Assembly: GCA_040768665.1 (NCBI GenBank) | Contig: JAXGMN010000015.1 | Span: 1-64,000, forward strand | DNA: 64,000 bases | Reading direction: 5' to 3' | Source of the DNA: JABWBD01 sp040768665 | GTDB taxonomy: Bacteria; Planctomycetota; Planctomycetia; Pirellulales; Thermoguttaceae | Shown here: in pieces, positions 26,356 through 35,898 of the stretch | Position numbering within the stretch: the first letter of the stretch is position 1 | Layout: every line of letters begins with the position of its first letter | Made by a program: the position numbers and the translations under genes | Notes under the pieces: model-generated | What the model was told of the DNA's origin: nothing | The model's database searches: none | Seen by the model: the letters and a program-made list of their open reading frames with translations, nothing else

Positions 26356-27729
26356 TCAATCTACTTTGATCACCACGCGCCGGAAACTGGTCAATGCTGG
26401 TTGGCCACGGTCGGTTACTTCCAGGATGACGTGAAGATCGCCAGTCGCATTTTGCGGCAAACCCACGCTGGCATGTTGCGAATTCGCGCCCTTGATTGTC
26501 GGCGTTCCGCGACAACTCCCGGCCTCCGGATAGATCCACCAGCGATAGGTCAACTCATCGCGATCGGGATCGCTCGAGCCCGCGGCACTCAAGCGGATCG
26601 TGCTACCCGATCCGGCGTGCTTCGTGAGGACTGCCCGCGTGCCGTCTCCCTCGCAGACAGCAATCGGCGAGTGGTTGGCTTCATTGCGAGGTTTGACGCA
26701 CCAGTCCATCCGTGCCTGGAAATCGCGCTGGAAGGCGTCGCGCCAGCGTCCTACCGTGCTGCGACCGTCTCGAACGTCGCCGACGCGGTCTTGCGCGTCG
26801 CGGTAAAGCCGGTCTCGCGTCGAAACAAACCGCCCGCCCCAGCCGCCCCACTCGGGATGGTCGGGAACGTTCAAGCCGTTGGGCAGAAAGTAGAACCACG
26901 ACGGGGTGTCGCCTTCTTTGATCGCCGAATGCGGGTTCGGAGCGGTCCAGGTGCGCGTCGGATACAGCGCGCCCAGCGGCCCGTGGCCCTGGCGGATATT
27001 CGTTTCGATCCAGGCGCGGGAGGTGAGCGACTCATCGCCGCCCAGGTACATGCCGCGATAGACGGCTTCGCGTTTGTCCCGTCCCTTGGCTGCCTGACCG
27101 AGCACGTAGAACAGCTTCGGGAATTCGGCCCAGATCCATTCGACGATCCGGTCCTGATCGCCGATGTCGTAGATGCGAATCCGCCGGATGAACTCCGCGA
27201 GCGCGACCGCTCCCCGGTCGGCACGCACCCGCCAGAGCGCCTGGGCCAGGTCGGTCTGCCCGCCCCAAATGGCAATATTGACCGGTCGCGGGTCGTCGCG
27301 ATCGACAACGGAGATGATCCACCGCGAACCTTCGGTGTCGTGGCCGTCGCCGATGGCGTCGAGCCCTCGCTGTGGATTGCCCGACTTGATCCGCGCTTCG
27401 AGCTGCTCCGCGGTGGGGTAGCCGTCGGCATGGCGGGCAAGATTGTCTCGGACCTGGCCATAGGCGTCGACAATCTCGCGGATCAATTCCGGCTTGGTGA
27501 TCGCCTGCTTCAACTCCCCCGGCGTGCCGGAGGCCGAGGCGATCAGGCCCTCGATCTCGAACTCGTTGGAGTAGATCATCAGACGGAGCATCGACTGCTG
27601 ATCGTCCGGGTCGCCACCGATATCGGTCAGCACCACCAGTCGCGGTCTCCGCTCGGCTGCGGCGGCCGCGGGAAGTGCGACAAGACTGCAGGCAACCACG
27701 GCAGAAAAGGCCAGCATAGTACGAATCAT
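26356..27729 (-). CDS. DUF1593 nucleoside-hydrolase-like, Sde182-type protein
   Basis: 457 residues with a signal peptide (MLAFSAVVACSLVALPAAAA). The DUF1593 domain carries the nucleoside-hydrolase-type metal motif LVVLTDIGGDPDDQQSMLRL (about 31-50). IWGGQTDLAQALWRV and the C-terminal beta sandwich (about 370-457, IRLSAAGSSDPDRDELTYRW) resemble the cellulose-binding Sde182 family. Substrate and true activity are unestablished; it probably acts on a glycan-linked moiety outside the cell. Its start overlaps the stop of the upstream GNAT gene by four bases (ATGA, 27726-27729), so the two are translationally coupled. Confidence 0.85.
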   Translation of the reverse strand: MIRTMLAFSAVVACSLVALPAAAAAERRPRLVVLTDIGGDPDDQQSMLRLMIYSNEFEIEGLIASASGTPGELKQAITKPELIREIVDAYGQVRDNLARHADGYPTAEQLEARIKSGNPQRGLDAIGDGHDTEGSRWIISVVDRDDPRPVNIAIWGGQTDLAQALWRVRADRGAVALAEFIRRIRIYDIGDQDRIVEWIWAEFPKLFYVLGQAAKGRDKREAVYRGMYLGGDESLTSRAWIETNIRQGHGPLGALYPTRTWTAPNPHSAIKEGDTPSWFYFLPNGLNVPDHPEWGGWGGRFVSTRDRLYRDAQDRVGDVRDGRSTVGRWRDAFQRDFQARMDWCVKPRNEANHSPIAVCEGDGTRAVLTKHAGSGSTIRLSAAGSSDPDRDELTYRWWIYPEAGSCRGTPTIKGANSQHASVGLPQNATGDLHVILEVTDRGQPALTSFRRVVIKVD

Positions 27730-28232
27730 TGAAGGCTCTCCCGATCCAGTGGTTGGACGTAGAAAAGCGATCCCCCTCCCTCTTGGCTGTAGACGGCCTG
27801 TGCGAAACCCGCGGCTTCGTACACGTGCCTGGCACGGGCGTTGTGCTCTTGAACCTCAAGGGTGACTTTCGAGCATCCTCGCCGTCTCGCCTCGCGCTCG
27901 ACCGAATCCAGCAGGGCCCGGCCGATCCCGTGGCCCCGGAATTCGGGCAGCACCGCGAAGTCGTGGACGTTGATCAAGGGGCGGGCGGTAAAGGTCGAAA
28001 AACCAAAGAAGCAGGTTGCGATGCCGGCCGCGCGGCTGTCGACGTAGGCGAGGAAGATGATGGTCGTAGGGTGCTCTCGCAGGCCGGGTATGAGCCGGGC
28101 GAGCACTTCCGGAGGCAGCGGCCCGCCGTTGCCCATTGGGTCGAGGGCATAAGCCTGAGTCATCGCCACGACGTCTCGCTGGTGCTCGGGGTTCGCAAGG
28201 TCTGCTTCAATCACGGTTACGCGCAGGGCCAT
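27726..28232 (-). CDS. GNAT family N-acetyltransferase
   Basis: 168 residues. The GNAT core has beta4 INVHDFAVLPEF and the acetyl-CoA loop RGHGIGRALLDSVEREAR (Q/RxxGxG/A). The C-terminal VTLEVQEHNARARHVYEAAGF is typical of the family. The acceptor is unknown. The start could be this ATG or a GTG two codons upstream (28236-28238); neither has a strong Shine-Dalgarno. It is the first gene of a coupled pair with the DUF1593 gene. Confidence 0.85.
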   Translation of the reverse strand: MALRVTVIEADLANPEHQRDVVAMTQAYALDPMGNGGPLPPEVLARLIPGLREHPTTIIFLAYVDSRAAGIATCFFGFSTFTARPLINVHDFAVLPEFRGHGIGRALLDSVEREARRRGCSKVTLEVQEHNARARHVYEAAGFAQAVYSQEGGGSLFYVQPLDRESLQ

Positions 28233-28258
28233 GGTCACATCGGCAATGGGGTATGCGG

Positions 28259-28843
28259 CTATTCATCCCGGTCGTTACGGTTCTCTATCGCGTTCTTCGC
28301 TTTGTCCAACAGGTTTCGAGCAATTTCTTTTTTCGGGCGCAGTCGTCGGCGGGACGAATCAAGGTCGTCGAGCGTGTTCATCTCTCCATCGGGACCGGCC
28401 GAGCGGACCGTGACAACCTGGTTCACGAGAGTCTCCTCGTAGGCGACGTGCAGTGGGTTTCCCCACGCATCGTTCACGCCGATTCGAGGCGCTCGGGGAT
28501 GCTTCTTGAACTGTCCCTGTTCGTCCACTTGTTCGGCAAGCCGCGTGACGTGCTCATCGATCAAGGTTCGTGTCGCTTCGATTTTCGCTCGACGGGCGTT
28601 GGCCCGCCATTGGAAAAGCCCGAACGTCCCACCAATGAAGACCAGAATCAGCGTCAGCGGAGCAAACGCCACCAGGACGCGCTTGCCGCTGAATCGGGCC
28701 TCACCGGCTTGGGGCTTTTCGGCAAGGCTCCCGGCAGCAAAGCCAAGCGTTTCAAGTACAAGGGCCACCACCTCGAGGCAAAGCTGAATGGCGGCGGCAA
28801 CCAGTTCGATGAGAGCTCCAAAAAGTGCGACTAGCGCTTCCAT
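28259..28843 (-). CDS. Membrane protein with GspG-like C-terminal domain
   Basis: 194 residues. There are two hydrophobic stretches: an amphipathic N-terminus (ALIELVAAAIQLCLEVVALV, about 10-29) and a membrane span (VLVAFAPLTLILVFIGGTFG, about 56-75). A coiled linker and then DAWGNPLHVAY, VTVRSAGPDGEMNTLDDL follow. That last pattern is the calcium-binding end of type II secretion major pseudopilins (GspG: DxWGxPxxY, SxGxDG, DDI). The prepilin cleavage motif is absent, so it is a pseudopilin-like domain anchored another way. The function is unknown. Confidence 0.6.
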   Translation of the reverse strand: MEALVALFGALIELVAAAIQLCLEVVALVLETLGFAAGSLAEKPQAGEARFSGKRVLVAFAPLTLILVFIGGTFGLFQWRANARRAKIEATRTLIDEHVTRLAEQVDEQGQFKKHPRAPRIGVNDAWGNPLHVAYEETLVNQVVTVRSAGPDGEMNTLDDLDSSRRRLRPKKEIARNLLDKAKNAIENRNDRDE

Positions 28844-28886
28844 GGCCGTTCTCTCTACCCTGATGATGGCCTCACAACGAGCACGG

Positions 28887-30464
28887 TCAAGCCTCCTCGA
28901 TCACTTCCAACCCCAGCCCCTTGCCAAACTCCATGAGCGGCTCCCGGACGTCGCCGAAGACCGTCACCCGGTGCCAGCCGAACTCATCCCAGCGGGCGAA
29001 CATCTTGCCGATGTCGCCACGAACCTCGCCGATCAGCTTTGTGCGGCATCCCTTCTCGCTGGCCAGGGGGCCGAGCGACCGGGCCTGGTGCAGGATCATC
29101 TGCTTGCGGGCCACGCTGGTGCGGAAGGTTGTGGTCATGTAACCGGCTGGCATCCGCGACTCGACGACGGCGCCGACCCGCGCGTGCGAAGTCCGAATAT
29201 GATAACCGTTGCGCGGCCCGCCAGGACCGAAGACCTTCGTCGGGCCGACGCAGTGGGAATAGACAATGCGGTTCTGCGAGGTGTCGATCGCAGGGTCCGA
29301 CACGAAACCGGGTCGCCCGGTCAGGAGCTTCGCCATGAGCATCGGAGGCGTGTCGTCGACCCCTGCTTCGCAGATCCCCAGGCCGCCCTCGTCCAGGAGC
29401 TGCGCGAAGCCCAGGCAGGGAAAACCGCGAAGCGCCCCCGAGGTGCCGAGCCCTCCGCCGCAGTTCGCCGTGATCATGTCGGTCCCGTGCTTCTTGAGCA
29501 GCCGGCGGATCGCCAGGTAGACGACCGCGGCGTCGTGGACTTCCTTGGCAGGCGGCACGCTCGGCTCAACATACTCGCCCGCGGGAAGGTGATCCGCCTC
29601 ACGGGTCCACCGCTCGGCCCACTCGGCCGCTGCATCGGGATCGACCTCGGGGTACATCGCCTCCAGTTCCGGCCAGTCGACGTAGTGCCAGGTGGCGCCC
29701 AGCACGTCCTGCTGCCGGCCGCCTTGGCCCCGTCCGAGAACCAGCACCTTCGACTGGCGAAACCGCGCCAGGCATTCGCTGATCTCCGTCAGCTTCAGGT
29801 CGTCGTCGGAACATTTCGCTTCATCGGAGGGCGGAAACGTGCCGCGGTAGGCCTCTTCACAACGGCGAGCAAACTCCGCGGGCGCGAAGCCGGGGGTACG
29901 GAGGAAGGCAAACTGCCGGGCTACCACCGCCAGGTCTTCCAAACGTGTCGTCGAGACGGCGGTCGCACCTTGGCCGCGGACCAGCGGAGGGACGTTCGTG
30001 AGAAAGGCCCCGCTCCCGCCCAGGAACTCGTCGGCCACCACCAAGGGCTTGCCCAACTTGCCGATGGCCGCCAGCGAACCGCCAAGCGCCCAGGAGAGCG
30101 TGGCGACATAGACCAGGTAACCATCAACCAGCTCTCGGAGTTTTAACGCCTTGGCGGTGTCGCCAGCGGTTTCGATCGTCACCGGCACGAATTCCACCTC
30201 CGGACACGCCTTGCCGAGGACAGCCAAGACCTCCCGCTGGCGCCCGGCCGCATCGAAACCAGGATAGGGCCAGGAATTGCGGACCTGGGCCAGGAAAACG
30301 GCGGCGACACGCACCTTGCCTCTTTCCTTGGCCGAAGCCGCACGGGACAGCCGCGACAGGGAACCGCCCGCCGCCAGGGCCGCGCCGCCCTGGAGCAAGA
30401 AACGACGCCGGTCGATGGCATGGGAACAGCTTTGACAGGATACCTGGGCGTGGCAACGGCACAT
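28887..30464 (-). CDS. Tat-exported sugar isomerase-fold protein (FucI/AraA-like)
   Basis: 525 residues from an ATG with CAGGAG upstream. A Tat signal (AIDRRRFLLQGGAALAAGGS) is followed by a two-domain fold resembling L-fucose/L-arabinose isomerase: VRVAAVFLAQVRNSW, VDGYLVYVATLSWALGG, and a C-terminal part with DMITANCGGGLGTSGALRGF and GICEAGVDDTPPMLMAKLLT. The acidic residues in LLDEGGLGICEAGVD could bind metal as in those isomerases. Length is near FucI (about 590). The substrate is unknown. An aldose-ketose isomerase outside the cytoplasm fits the sugar theme of the region. Confidence 0.65.
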   Translation of the reverse strand: MCRCHAQVSCQSCSHAIDRRRFLLQGGAALAAGGSLSRLSRAASAKERGKVRVAAVFLAQVRNSWPYPGFDAAGRQREVLAVLGKACPEVEFVPVTIETAGDTAKALKLRELVDGYLVYVATLSWALGGSLAAIGKLGKPLVVADEFLGGSGAFLTNVPPLVRGQGATAVSTTRLEDLAVVARQFAFLRTPGFAPAEFARRCEEAYRGTFPPSDEAKCSDDDLKLTEISECLARFRQSKVLVLGRGQGGRQQDVLGATWHYVDWPELEAMYPEVDPDAAAEWAERWTREADHLPAGEYVEPSVPPAKEVHDAAVVYLAIRRLLKKHGTDMITANCGGGLGTSGALRGFPCLGFAQLLDEGGLGICEAGVDDTPPMLMAKLLTGRPGFVSDPAIDTSQNRIVYSHCVGPTKVFGPGGPRNGYHIRTSHARVGAVVESRMPAGYMTTTFRTSVARKQMILHQARSLGPLASEKGCRTKLIGEVRGDIGKMFARWDEFGWHRVTVFGDVREPLMEFGKGLGLEVIEEA

Positions 30465-30638
30465 GGGAAAGTCTCCTGAACTGGACCAGTCGCTGCTCGA
30501 TCTCAAGCAGGGGCGCCATCAGCATATCATCGCAAGCCATGGTTTCCCAGATGGTTCCAACCGCCTTGCAGTGGTAGAATCCTCTGCGGTTCCGCACTTG
30601 CCGCATCCCAATATCTACCACGCGGTTCGCCGAAGAGA

Positions 30639-31631
30639 ATGAGCAGAACGTCGTTCCAACGACTGCCGATGTCAGCTTGGTTCAACCGAAGGATCCCGCT
30701 CAAGCAGCTCTGCCATTTCTGCTGCAACCTGGCTACGTGCTTGTCAGCAGGTCTCGACGTGCCCGCGAGCCTCCGGACGTCTCAGAGCTCCGCCGCAGAC
30801 TCCTCCTTGAGGGAAATCGCTCTGGCCGCCGCGGACCGGGCAGCGACCGGAATGGAACTGACCGCCGCCCTGGAGCCTTGGGCCGACCGCTTTCCCACCT
30901 TTTTCCTCCCCGTGCTCCGGTGCGGAGAGCAAAGCGGACGCGCCGACCAGACGCTCCGCTACCTCGAGCGGCACTGCGGGCTGTTGGTCGAGCCGGCGAG
31001 AATCATGCGCAACACCTGGCTCGTGCCGCTCTGCATCCTGCTTGCAGGGGCGGCGGCCAGTGCGATGATCTACCTGGTCTTCGCTCCCCTTTCCGTTACG
31101 TTCGGATACATCACGCGAACCGCCACATTCTATGGAACCATCGCGGTCGTCGTGGCGGTCGCCCACTACGTGCCGCAGATCCGGGCAGTGGTGGACCAGT
31201 TGAAGCTCGTTATCCCCATGATTGGACCGGCCGAGAGGGAGTTGGCGATGAACCGCTTCTTTCACGCCATGAATCTCCTTTACTCGACCGGTGGGCGGCG
31301 AGTTGAGCAGATGATCCGTCTGGCGGCCGATTCCGCCGGCAACGCCGTGCTCCGCCGCGACCTGCTCCGCGCCGCCGCCGTGATCGAGTCCGGCGGCACG
31401 ATCCATGAGGCGTTTTCGGCCCCGGTCATGATCCCCTTCGACTACAAAGGGATCATTCTGGCCGGTGACGAAGCGGGAAAGCTCGACGCAGCCTTCGAGA
31501 CCGTTTGTCGCCTCACATCGGAAGGTGTCGCTCGCCATCTCCTCGCGTTTCAGAAGATCTTCTTTCGCGTCGTCGCGGCGTCGGTGATCTTTTCGATGGC
31601 GGGGACGATCCTTTCTCTCATGGCGATTTGA
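30639..31631 (+). CDS. Type II secretion F-domain membrane protein
   Basis: 330 residues with two T2SSF-type units. The first (about 18-130, FCCNLATCLSAGLDVPASLR, FFLPVLRCGEQSGRADQTL) leads into membrane spans WLVPLCILLAGAAASAMIYL and ATFYGTIAVVVAVAHYVP. The second (about 190-300, AMNRFFHAMNLLYSTGGRRV, GIILAGDEAGKLDAAFETVC) ends in a third span. GspF/PilC proteins are about 400 residues and assemble the inner-membrane platform; this one is shorter and stands alone, with no GspE or GspD nearby. A GAAGAGA Shine-Dalgarno precedes the ATG; an internal ATG ten codons on is possible. Confidence 0.8.
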   Translation: MSRTSFQRLPMSAWFNRRIPLKQLCHFCCNLATCLSAGLDVPASLRTSQSSAADSSLREIALAAADRAATGMELTAALEPWADRFPTFFLPVLRCGEQSGRADQTLRYLERHCGLLVEPARIMRNTWLVPLCILLAGAAASAMIYLVFAPLSVTFGYITRTATFYGTIAVVVAVAHYVPQIRAVVDQLKLVIPMIGPAERELAMNRFFHAMNLLYSTGGRRVEQMIRLAADSAGNAVLRRDLLRAAAVIESGGTIHEAFSAPVMIPFDYKGIILAGDEAGKLDAAFETVCRLTSEGVARHLLAFQKIFFRVVAASVIFSMAGTILSLMAI

Positions 31632-31712
31632 GGGAATACCTACTTGTCTGGTTGTGGTGTCGCGAGCGGTCTTGAAACCTTTCTGTTTCTCGTGCTCGCC
31701 GTCGTTCAGCCG

Positions 31713-32258
31713 CTATCCGACCTGGCGGCCATCCGGTCCCACCACGGGCCATGGCACGTGCCGCGCAAAGTCCCGCGCCATCCGGCGAGTATAGTATCCA
31801 ATGGCATGCGCATAGAGACAAGTGCGATCGACCGCTCCATCCTCGTCGAGGAAAACGAGGTTGAACTGCCCGCTGCCGCGGCGCGTCGAGTTCAGTTGCT
31901 GCATGGCTACGATTCTGTCGAAAGGAACTATCCTTTTGTTGTTCCGGCGCGTCACTGTCACAGTTCTTTCAAGCAGGTCGACTTCCAAACCCGTTCCGAA
32001 ATATTGATGGAACAGCGGCGCACCAACCGGCGCAGCGATTGCGCCCAGAATCAACGGCGGCCCAATCACCCAAAACGGGCCAACATTGACCGCGCAGAGA
32101 ACGATCCCTGTCGCCAAAAGCAGCATCGACAGAACGTAGATCGACCGCGATGGCCGCAACACGATGCGCGCCCCACGACGTCCAACACCGACCGTCGGAA
32201 GCCATCCCACGTCGCTCGTCGCACTGTTCAGCCAGGTTCTCGGTATGTCCTCGTTCAT
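31713..32258 (-). CDS. Small membrane protein of unknown function
   Basis: 181 residues from an internal ATG (the frame is open 36 codons further, overlapping the next gene). Two hydrophobic stretches (VLSMLLLATGIVLCAVNVGP and VIGPPLILGAIAAPVGAPLF) are followed by a soluble beta-rich part (EVDLLERTVTVTRRNNKRIV, FDRIVAMQQLN) that resembles a bacterial PH-like domain. I do not recognise a family. It lies immediately downstream of the SUFU gene on the same strand and may be co-transcribed with it. Confidence 0.55.
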   Translation of the reverse strand: MNEDIPRTWLNSATSDVGWLPTVGVGRRGARIVLRPSRSIYVLSMLLLATGIVLCAVNVGPFWVIGPPLILGAIAAPVGAPLFHQYFGTGLEVDLLERTVTVTRRNNKRIVPFDRIVAMQQLNSTRRGSGQFNLVFLDEDGAVDRTCLYAHAIGYYTRRMARDFARHVPWPVVGPDGRQVG

Positions 32259-32347
32259 AAAACAACCGTCCGATATCCGGCAGGGATCTTGTCTCTTATT
32301 GCTCAGCGATCTCCAAGCCGTGGCGTTTCCAAGCACGCTGGCATTCT

Positions 32348-33088
32348 TCAAAACATCCGGCGCCACCAGGGCAGCAGTCCCGCATTGTCCCTCTTCAAAT
32401 CGAGGACCTCCGTCGCATGGACCTTGAACAGTAGTTTCTCCAGGAAATCGATGCCTTTCCGCAGCTTGAGATCCACCTCTTCCTTGTACAGAGGCAGCAC
32501 GACGTAGAAATAAACAGTCCGGTCGTGATCCAGATGGAGAGTGACGAACTCTCGCGGCAGCATCCGAGGCAGCGAGAGCATCAAACAGCAGAACTGCGTA
32601 TTGCCGGCAAAGCGTTCAGGAGGGTCGCCGTTGGGCACGGTGTGACCGTAGCTGAGCCAGGTGTCGTATTCATGCGGGAGACGAGCAAGCATCTTCAGCC
32701 AACGAATGGGCCAGTAGTTGTCTTCGTTCTTGAATGCCTCCTCGGAAAGCGGCCACTCAGGAGGGAGGCAGATTGCGAGTTCAGCGAGCGAAATGTTCTC
32801 GGAACCTTCCGGAGTTCGCATTGGCTTCGCACTCATGCCGGAAGTTACGAGCGTGGTGAACGGCCTCTGTTCCGTCGGTTTCACGACGTGGACGTCGATG
32901 TGGACCAGGTCGGAAATGATCTCGTGAAAAACAGTATCCGCTTTTCCTACATGCCTCTCGACATGCGTGCCAATCGCCTCGATATGCGATTCGTCCCCGA
33001 CGGCGAATTCAAAGGGCTTCTCTCTGGGCGAATGCCGGAAGACGGGTTGCCCTGACGGCGACGTTTCGGGAATTGGCTCTTCTCCCAT
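32348..33088 (-). CDS. Suppressor of fused (SUFU) domain protein
   Basis: 246 residues. The SUFU family core is clear: TTLVTSGMSAKPMRTPEG, AELAICLPPEWPL, WPIRWLKMLARLPHEYDTWL, GHTVPNGDPPERFAGNTQFC and VLPLYKEEVDLKLRKGIDFL. The bacterial members are cytoplasmic proteins of unknown role, often in polymorphic toxin immunity loci; no toxin gene is adjacent here. The ATG at 33086-33088 is preferred to the much longer upstream frame, which is Arg/Ser-rich non-coding sequence. Confidence 0.8.
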   Translation of the reverse strand: MGEEPIPETSPSGQPVFRHSPREKPFEFAVGDESHIEAIGTHVERHVGKADTVFHEIISDLVHIDVHVVKPTEQRPFTTLVTSGMSAKPMRTPEGSENISLAELAICLPPEWPLSEEAFKNEDNYWPIRWLKMLARLPHEYDTWLSYGHTVPNGDPPERFAGNTQFCCLMLSLPRMLPREFVTLHLDHDRTVYFYVVLPLYKEEVDLKLRKGIDFLEKLLFKVHATEVLDLKRDNAGLLPWWRRMF

Positions 33089-33300
33089 GTCTGGTATCCT
33101 CGTGCTGAACAACTTTGATGATCCACCGGGAGCCCGTAGGCGGGAACAACGCAACGAGACTCGTGAATCGCATTTTACCGACTCGAACTGCTGGCAACAA
33201 CGTCGGCGCGAGACCGCCCGAGACCGCCATGACACATCAGACGGGGCCGCCGGGGCGGCTGATGAGAGTCTGGCTTCAGTGTGGCCGCGGGGCGGCAAGA

Positions 33301-34191
33301 TCAGCGCAGATTCGCATTGAAGAAGTCAGTCGTGCGCTGCCACGCCAGCCTGGCGGCAGCCTCGTCGTAGCGGGGTGTGGTGTCGTTATGAAAGCCGTGG
33401 TTCGTTCCCTCGTAGAAGTGCACCGTGTAGCGCACGCCAGCGTCCTTGAGACCTTTCTCATAGGCGGGCCAACCGGCGTTCACCCTTGGGTCCTTCTCCG
33501 CATAGTGCAGCAGCAGTGCGGCCTTGATCTTCGACACATCATCAACTGCCGGCTGCCGACCATAGAAGGGGACGGCCGCGGTGACCACGTCCGGCGCGCG
33601 AACCGCCAGCTCGTTCGCTATGCCCCCTCCAAAGCAAAAGCCCACCACGCCGACCTTGCCGTTCGAGAGGGCGTGCGACTGGAGCAGCCTGGCGGCCGCA
33701 AGGAAGTCTTGCGTCATCGCCTCCACGTCCCGCTTCTGCTGCAGCGCACGGCCTTCATCGTCGTTGCCCGGATAGCCGCCCAGCGGCGTCAGGGCGTCCG
33801 GAGCAAACGCAAGGAACCCGGCCAGCCCCAAGCGGCGGGTCACGTCTTCGATGTAGGGGTTGAGCCCGCGGTTTTCATGGATCACCAACACGGCGGGCAG
33901 CTTGTCCGAAGCCTCAGCGGGCCGGGCCAGGTAACCTCGCATCTTCCCGGCCCCATTCGGCGACGCATACTCGACGTACTCCGTTTTCAACCGTGGGTCG
34001 TCCTTCGCCACCTGCTCGGCGAGCGCATAGTCCGGACTGAGGCTCGCCAGCAACGCCTCCGCCGTCAAGCCGCCGACGGCAAACTTCGCTGCCCCCTGGA
34101 GAAAACCCCGGCGACCGATCCGCCCGTGCACATAGTCGTTATAAAGGTCAAGTAATTCCTGATCGAAATCTCTAGCTCGCTTTCGTTGCAT
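33301..34191 (-). CDS. Tat-signal dienelactone hydrolase family protein
   Basis: 296 residues. A Tat motif GRIGRRGFLQGAAKFAVGGL (24-43) sits unusually deep, behind a charged N-terminus, as in YghX-type hydrolases. The DLH alpha/beta-hydrolase fold has VLVIHENRGLNPYIEDVTRR (102-120). The catalytic triad is Cys186 (GFCFGGG), Asp234 (YAEKDPRV) and His265 (GTNHGFHND). The family opens dienelactones and also acts as an esterase on diverse substrates. It is a complete, probably active enzyme, likely exported folded. Confidence 0.88.
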   Translation of the reverse strand: MQRKRARDFDQELLDLYNDYVHGRIGRRGFLQGAAKFAVGGLTAEALLASLSPDYALAEQVAKDDPRLKTEYVEYASPNGAGKMRGYLARPAEASDKLPAVLVIHENRGLNPYIEDVTRRLGLAGFLAFAPDALTPLGGYPGNDDEGRALQQKRDVEAMTQDFLAAARLLQSHALSNGKVGVVGFCFGGGIANELAVRAPDVVTAAVPFYGRQPAVDDVSKIKAALLLHYAEKDPRVNAGWPAYEKGLKDAGVRYTVHFYEGTNHGFHNDTTPRYDEAAARLAWQRTTDFFNANLR

Positions 34192-34267
34192 TGCTGCCTC
34201 GCGATCGATGCGCTGCGTGAACGGTTACGCAGTGGGAGTTGGTCCAAGGCGAGCTGCAGAAAGAGAC

Positions 34268-34340
34268 TTACCACGAGGTAGGATGGACATTCCTGTCCGT
34301 CGGCAGACGACGGACAAGAATGTCCATCCTACTGGTAAGA
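34268..34340. repeat. Hairpin GTAGGATGGACATTCCTGTC, family F
   Basis: About 24-bp nearly perfect inverted arms (34279-34303 and 34310-34333) carry GTAGGATGGACATTCCTGTC and its complement, with outer CTTACCA/TGGTAAG arms. It lies upstream of the dienelactone hydrolase and beyond the 3' end of the next minus-strand gene. It is MITE-like or a strong terminator; the theme 'GTAGG(G)TGGA' echoes repeat B. Confidence 0.7.
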
Positions 34341-34539
34341 AAATTCCTGCCGCTCGCCCAATTGTTCAAAAGCATGCCTATTCTAACGGGAATGCTTTGA
34401 GCGACACCGCCCGCAACGACTGCCGCGGTTCGTGAAACGCAGACGCGACATAACTCCCGCCCCCGTAACGACTTGAAGCACGGAGCCTGGGGTACAGGCG
34501 TCGAGAGAGCGGCCAAGACATTCTGGCAAGACCCAGGTC

Positions 34540-35898
34540 TCAGAGAGCCTTGGTGACCCCGGGCACGGCCACCGGATAGCGGCCAGAAGCGTCGGCCACC
34601 ACGGGCGGGGCCGCGTCGAAAGCGTATCGCTCCGGCGCCAACGCAAGCGTCGAATTCATCACCTGCTCCCAAGTGATCAACTGGCCCGAATAGCTTGCCA
34701 TCCGGCCCATGATCCCAACGAGGGTTGCCGTGGCGGCGTGCTCCACTTCGTTATGCGGCTTATCCTGGCGGATGGCATCCATAAGCACGTCGTGCTCCAC
34801 CTGGTAGGGGTTGGGCATGCTGCCTCGCATCCTCCATGGACTGGCGCCCTCGATCCGCCCGCCGAAGAGATCCGCAGTGCCGCTCGCTCCGAGAATTTCC
34901 GCAGTGGACCGCGTCCAACAGCCCGAGATCTGGCGGGTCTGGGCAAACATCCGGATTCCGTCGGCAAACGCATACTCGACGGCCTGGTGGTCGAACGTGT
35001 CGCCCTGCTGCGAGGGCAGATAGACCTGGCGCCCTCCCTGGCCCTGCGCGCTTGCCGGATGGCCGCCGTGGAGCCACAGGCAGAGGTCGAAGTAGTGGAC
35101 CAGGGCATCGACGATGTAGTCCCCGCTGAGCCAAACGAAATGGTAAGGATTGCGGAGCTGGTAAGTCATTTCCGTCATGTCGTTCGGCCGCGGCGGGGTG
35201 TCGCGCAAGGCCGCCATGTTGAAGTAGCACGACATGCCCAGCGGTGACCCGATGGCGCCGTCTCTCACGCGGGCTATCGTCTCCAATACCCGTTGGCTGT
35301 AACGCATGTAGAGTCCAACGCCCACCTTCAGGTTCTTCTTTTTCGCCTCTTCGTTGGACGACAGGATCTGCCGGATCCCCGGCACGTCCACTCCCAGGGG
35401 CTTCTCCATGAACACGTGTTTCCCCCGCTTCACGGCATACGCGAAGTGCATGGGCCGGAAATGCTGGTGCGCGGCCAGGATTACCAGATCGGCGCCGCTA
35501 TCGATCGCCTTGTGATAGGCGTCGAATCCCACGAAGCGACGCTCGGCTGGCACGTCCACTCGGCTGGTCAGGCCCGCGGAAGCCTCACGATCGTAATCGG
35601 CGGGAAAACCCTGGACAAGGTGTTTGAGGCTCGATTCCAGGCGGTCGGAAAAGAGATCGGCCATGGCCCACAGCTTGACCGGTCCCTTGGTGAGCAGAGC
35701 CTGGGCCGTTGCTCCGGTACCCCGGAAGCCGCACCCGATCAGCGCCAACTTGATCGTCTCCTCGCCGGCCGCGTGGAAGCCGACCGAGGGCCGTTCGCCG
35801 GGCTGAGCCTTCGGGGCCTGCGCCTTTGCACCGGTATCGTGGCCCAGCAAGCCCGCCCCACCGAGGATTGTTCCCTTCAGAAAGTCGTGTCGGCTCAT
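34540..35898 (-). CDS. Exported Gfo/Idh/MocA family oxidoreductase
   Basis: 452 residues from the ATG at 35896-35898 (GGAGA upstream). The N-terminus (MSRHDFLKGTILGGAGLLGH) looks like a Tat signal with only one arginine (S-R-H-D-F-L-K). The Rossmann motif LALIGCGFRGTGATAQAL (about 51-68) is followed by VILAAHQHFRP, an intact EKP in KHVFMEKPLGVDVPG, and VDALVHYFDLCLWLHGGHPA. The C-terminal domain ends VTKAL. It acts on an unknown sugar or polyol. The longer upstream frame overlaps non-coding sequence. Confidence 0.85.
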   Translation of the reverse strand: MSRHDFLKGTILGGAGLLGHDTGAKAQAPKAQPGERPSVGFHAAGEETIKLALIGCGFRGTGATAQALLTKGPVKLWAMADLFSDRLESSLKHLVQGFPADYDREASAGLTSRVDVPAERRFVGFDAYHKAIDSGADLVILAAHQHFRPMHFAYAVKRGKHVFMEKPLGVDVPGIRQILSSNEEAKKKNLKVGVGLYMRYSQRVLETIARVRDGAIGSPLGMSCYFNMAALRDTPPRPNDMTEMTYQLRNPYHFVWLSGDYIVDALVHYFDLCLWLHGGHPASAQGQGGRQVYLPSQQGDTFDHQAVEYAFADGIRMFAQTRQISGCWTRSTAEILGASGTADLFGGRIEGASPWRMRGSMPNPYQVEHDVLMDAIRQDKPHNEVEHAATATLVGIMGRMASYSGQLITWEQVMNSTLALAPERYAFDAAPPVVADASGRYPVAVPGVTKAL

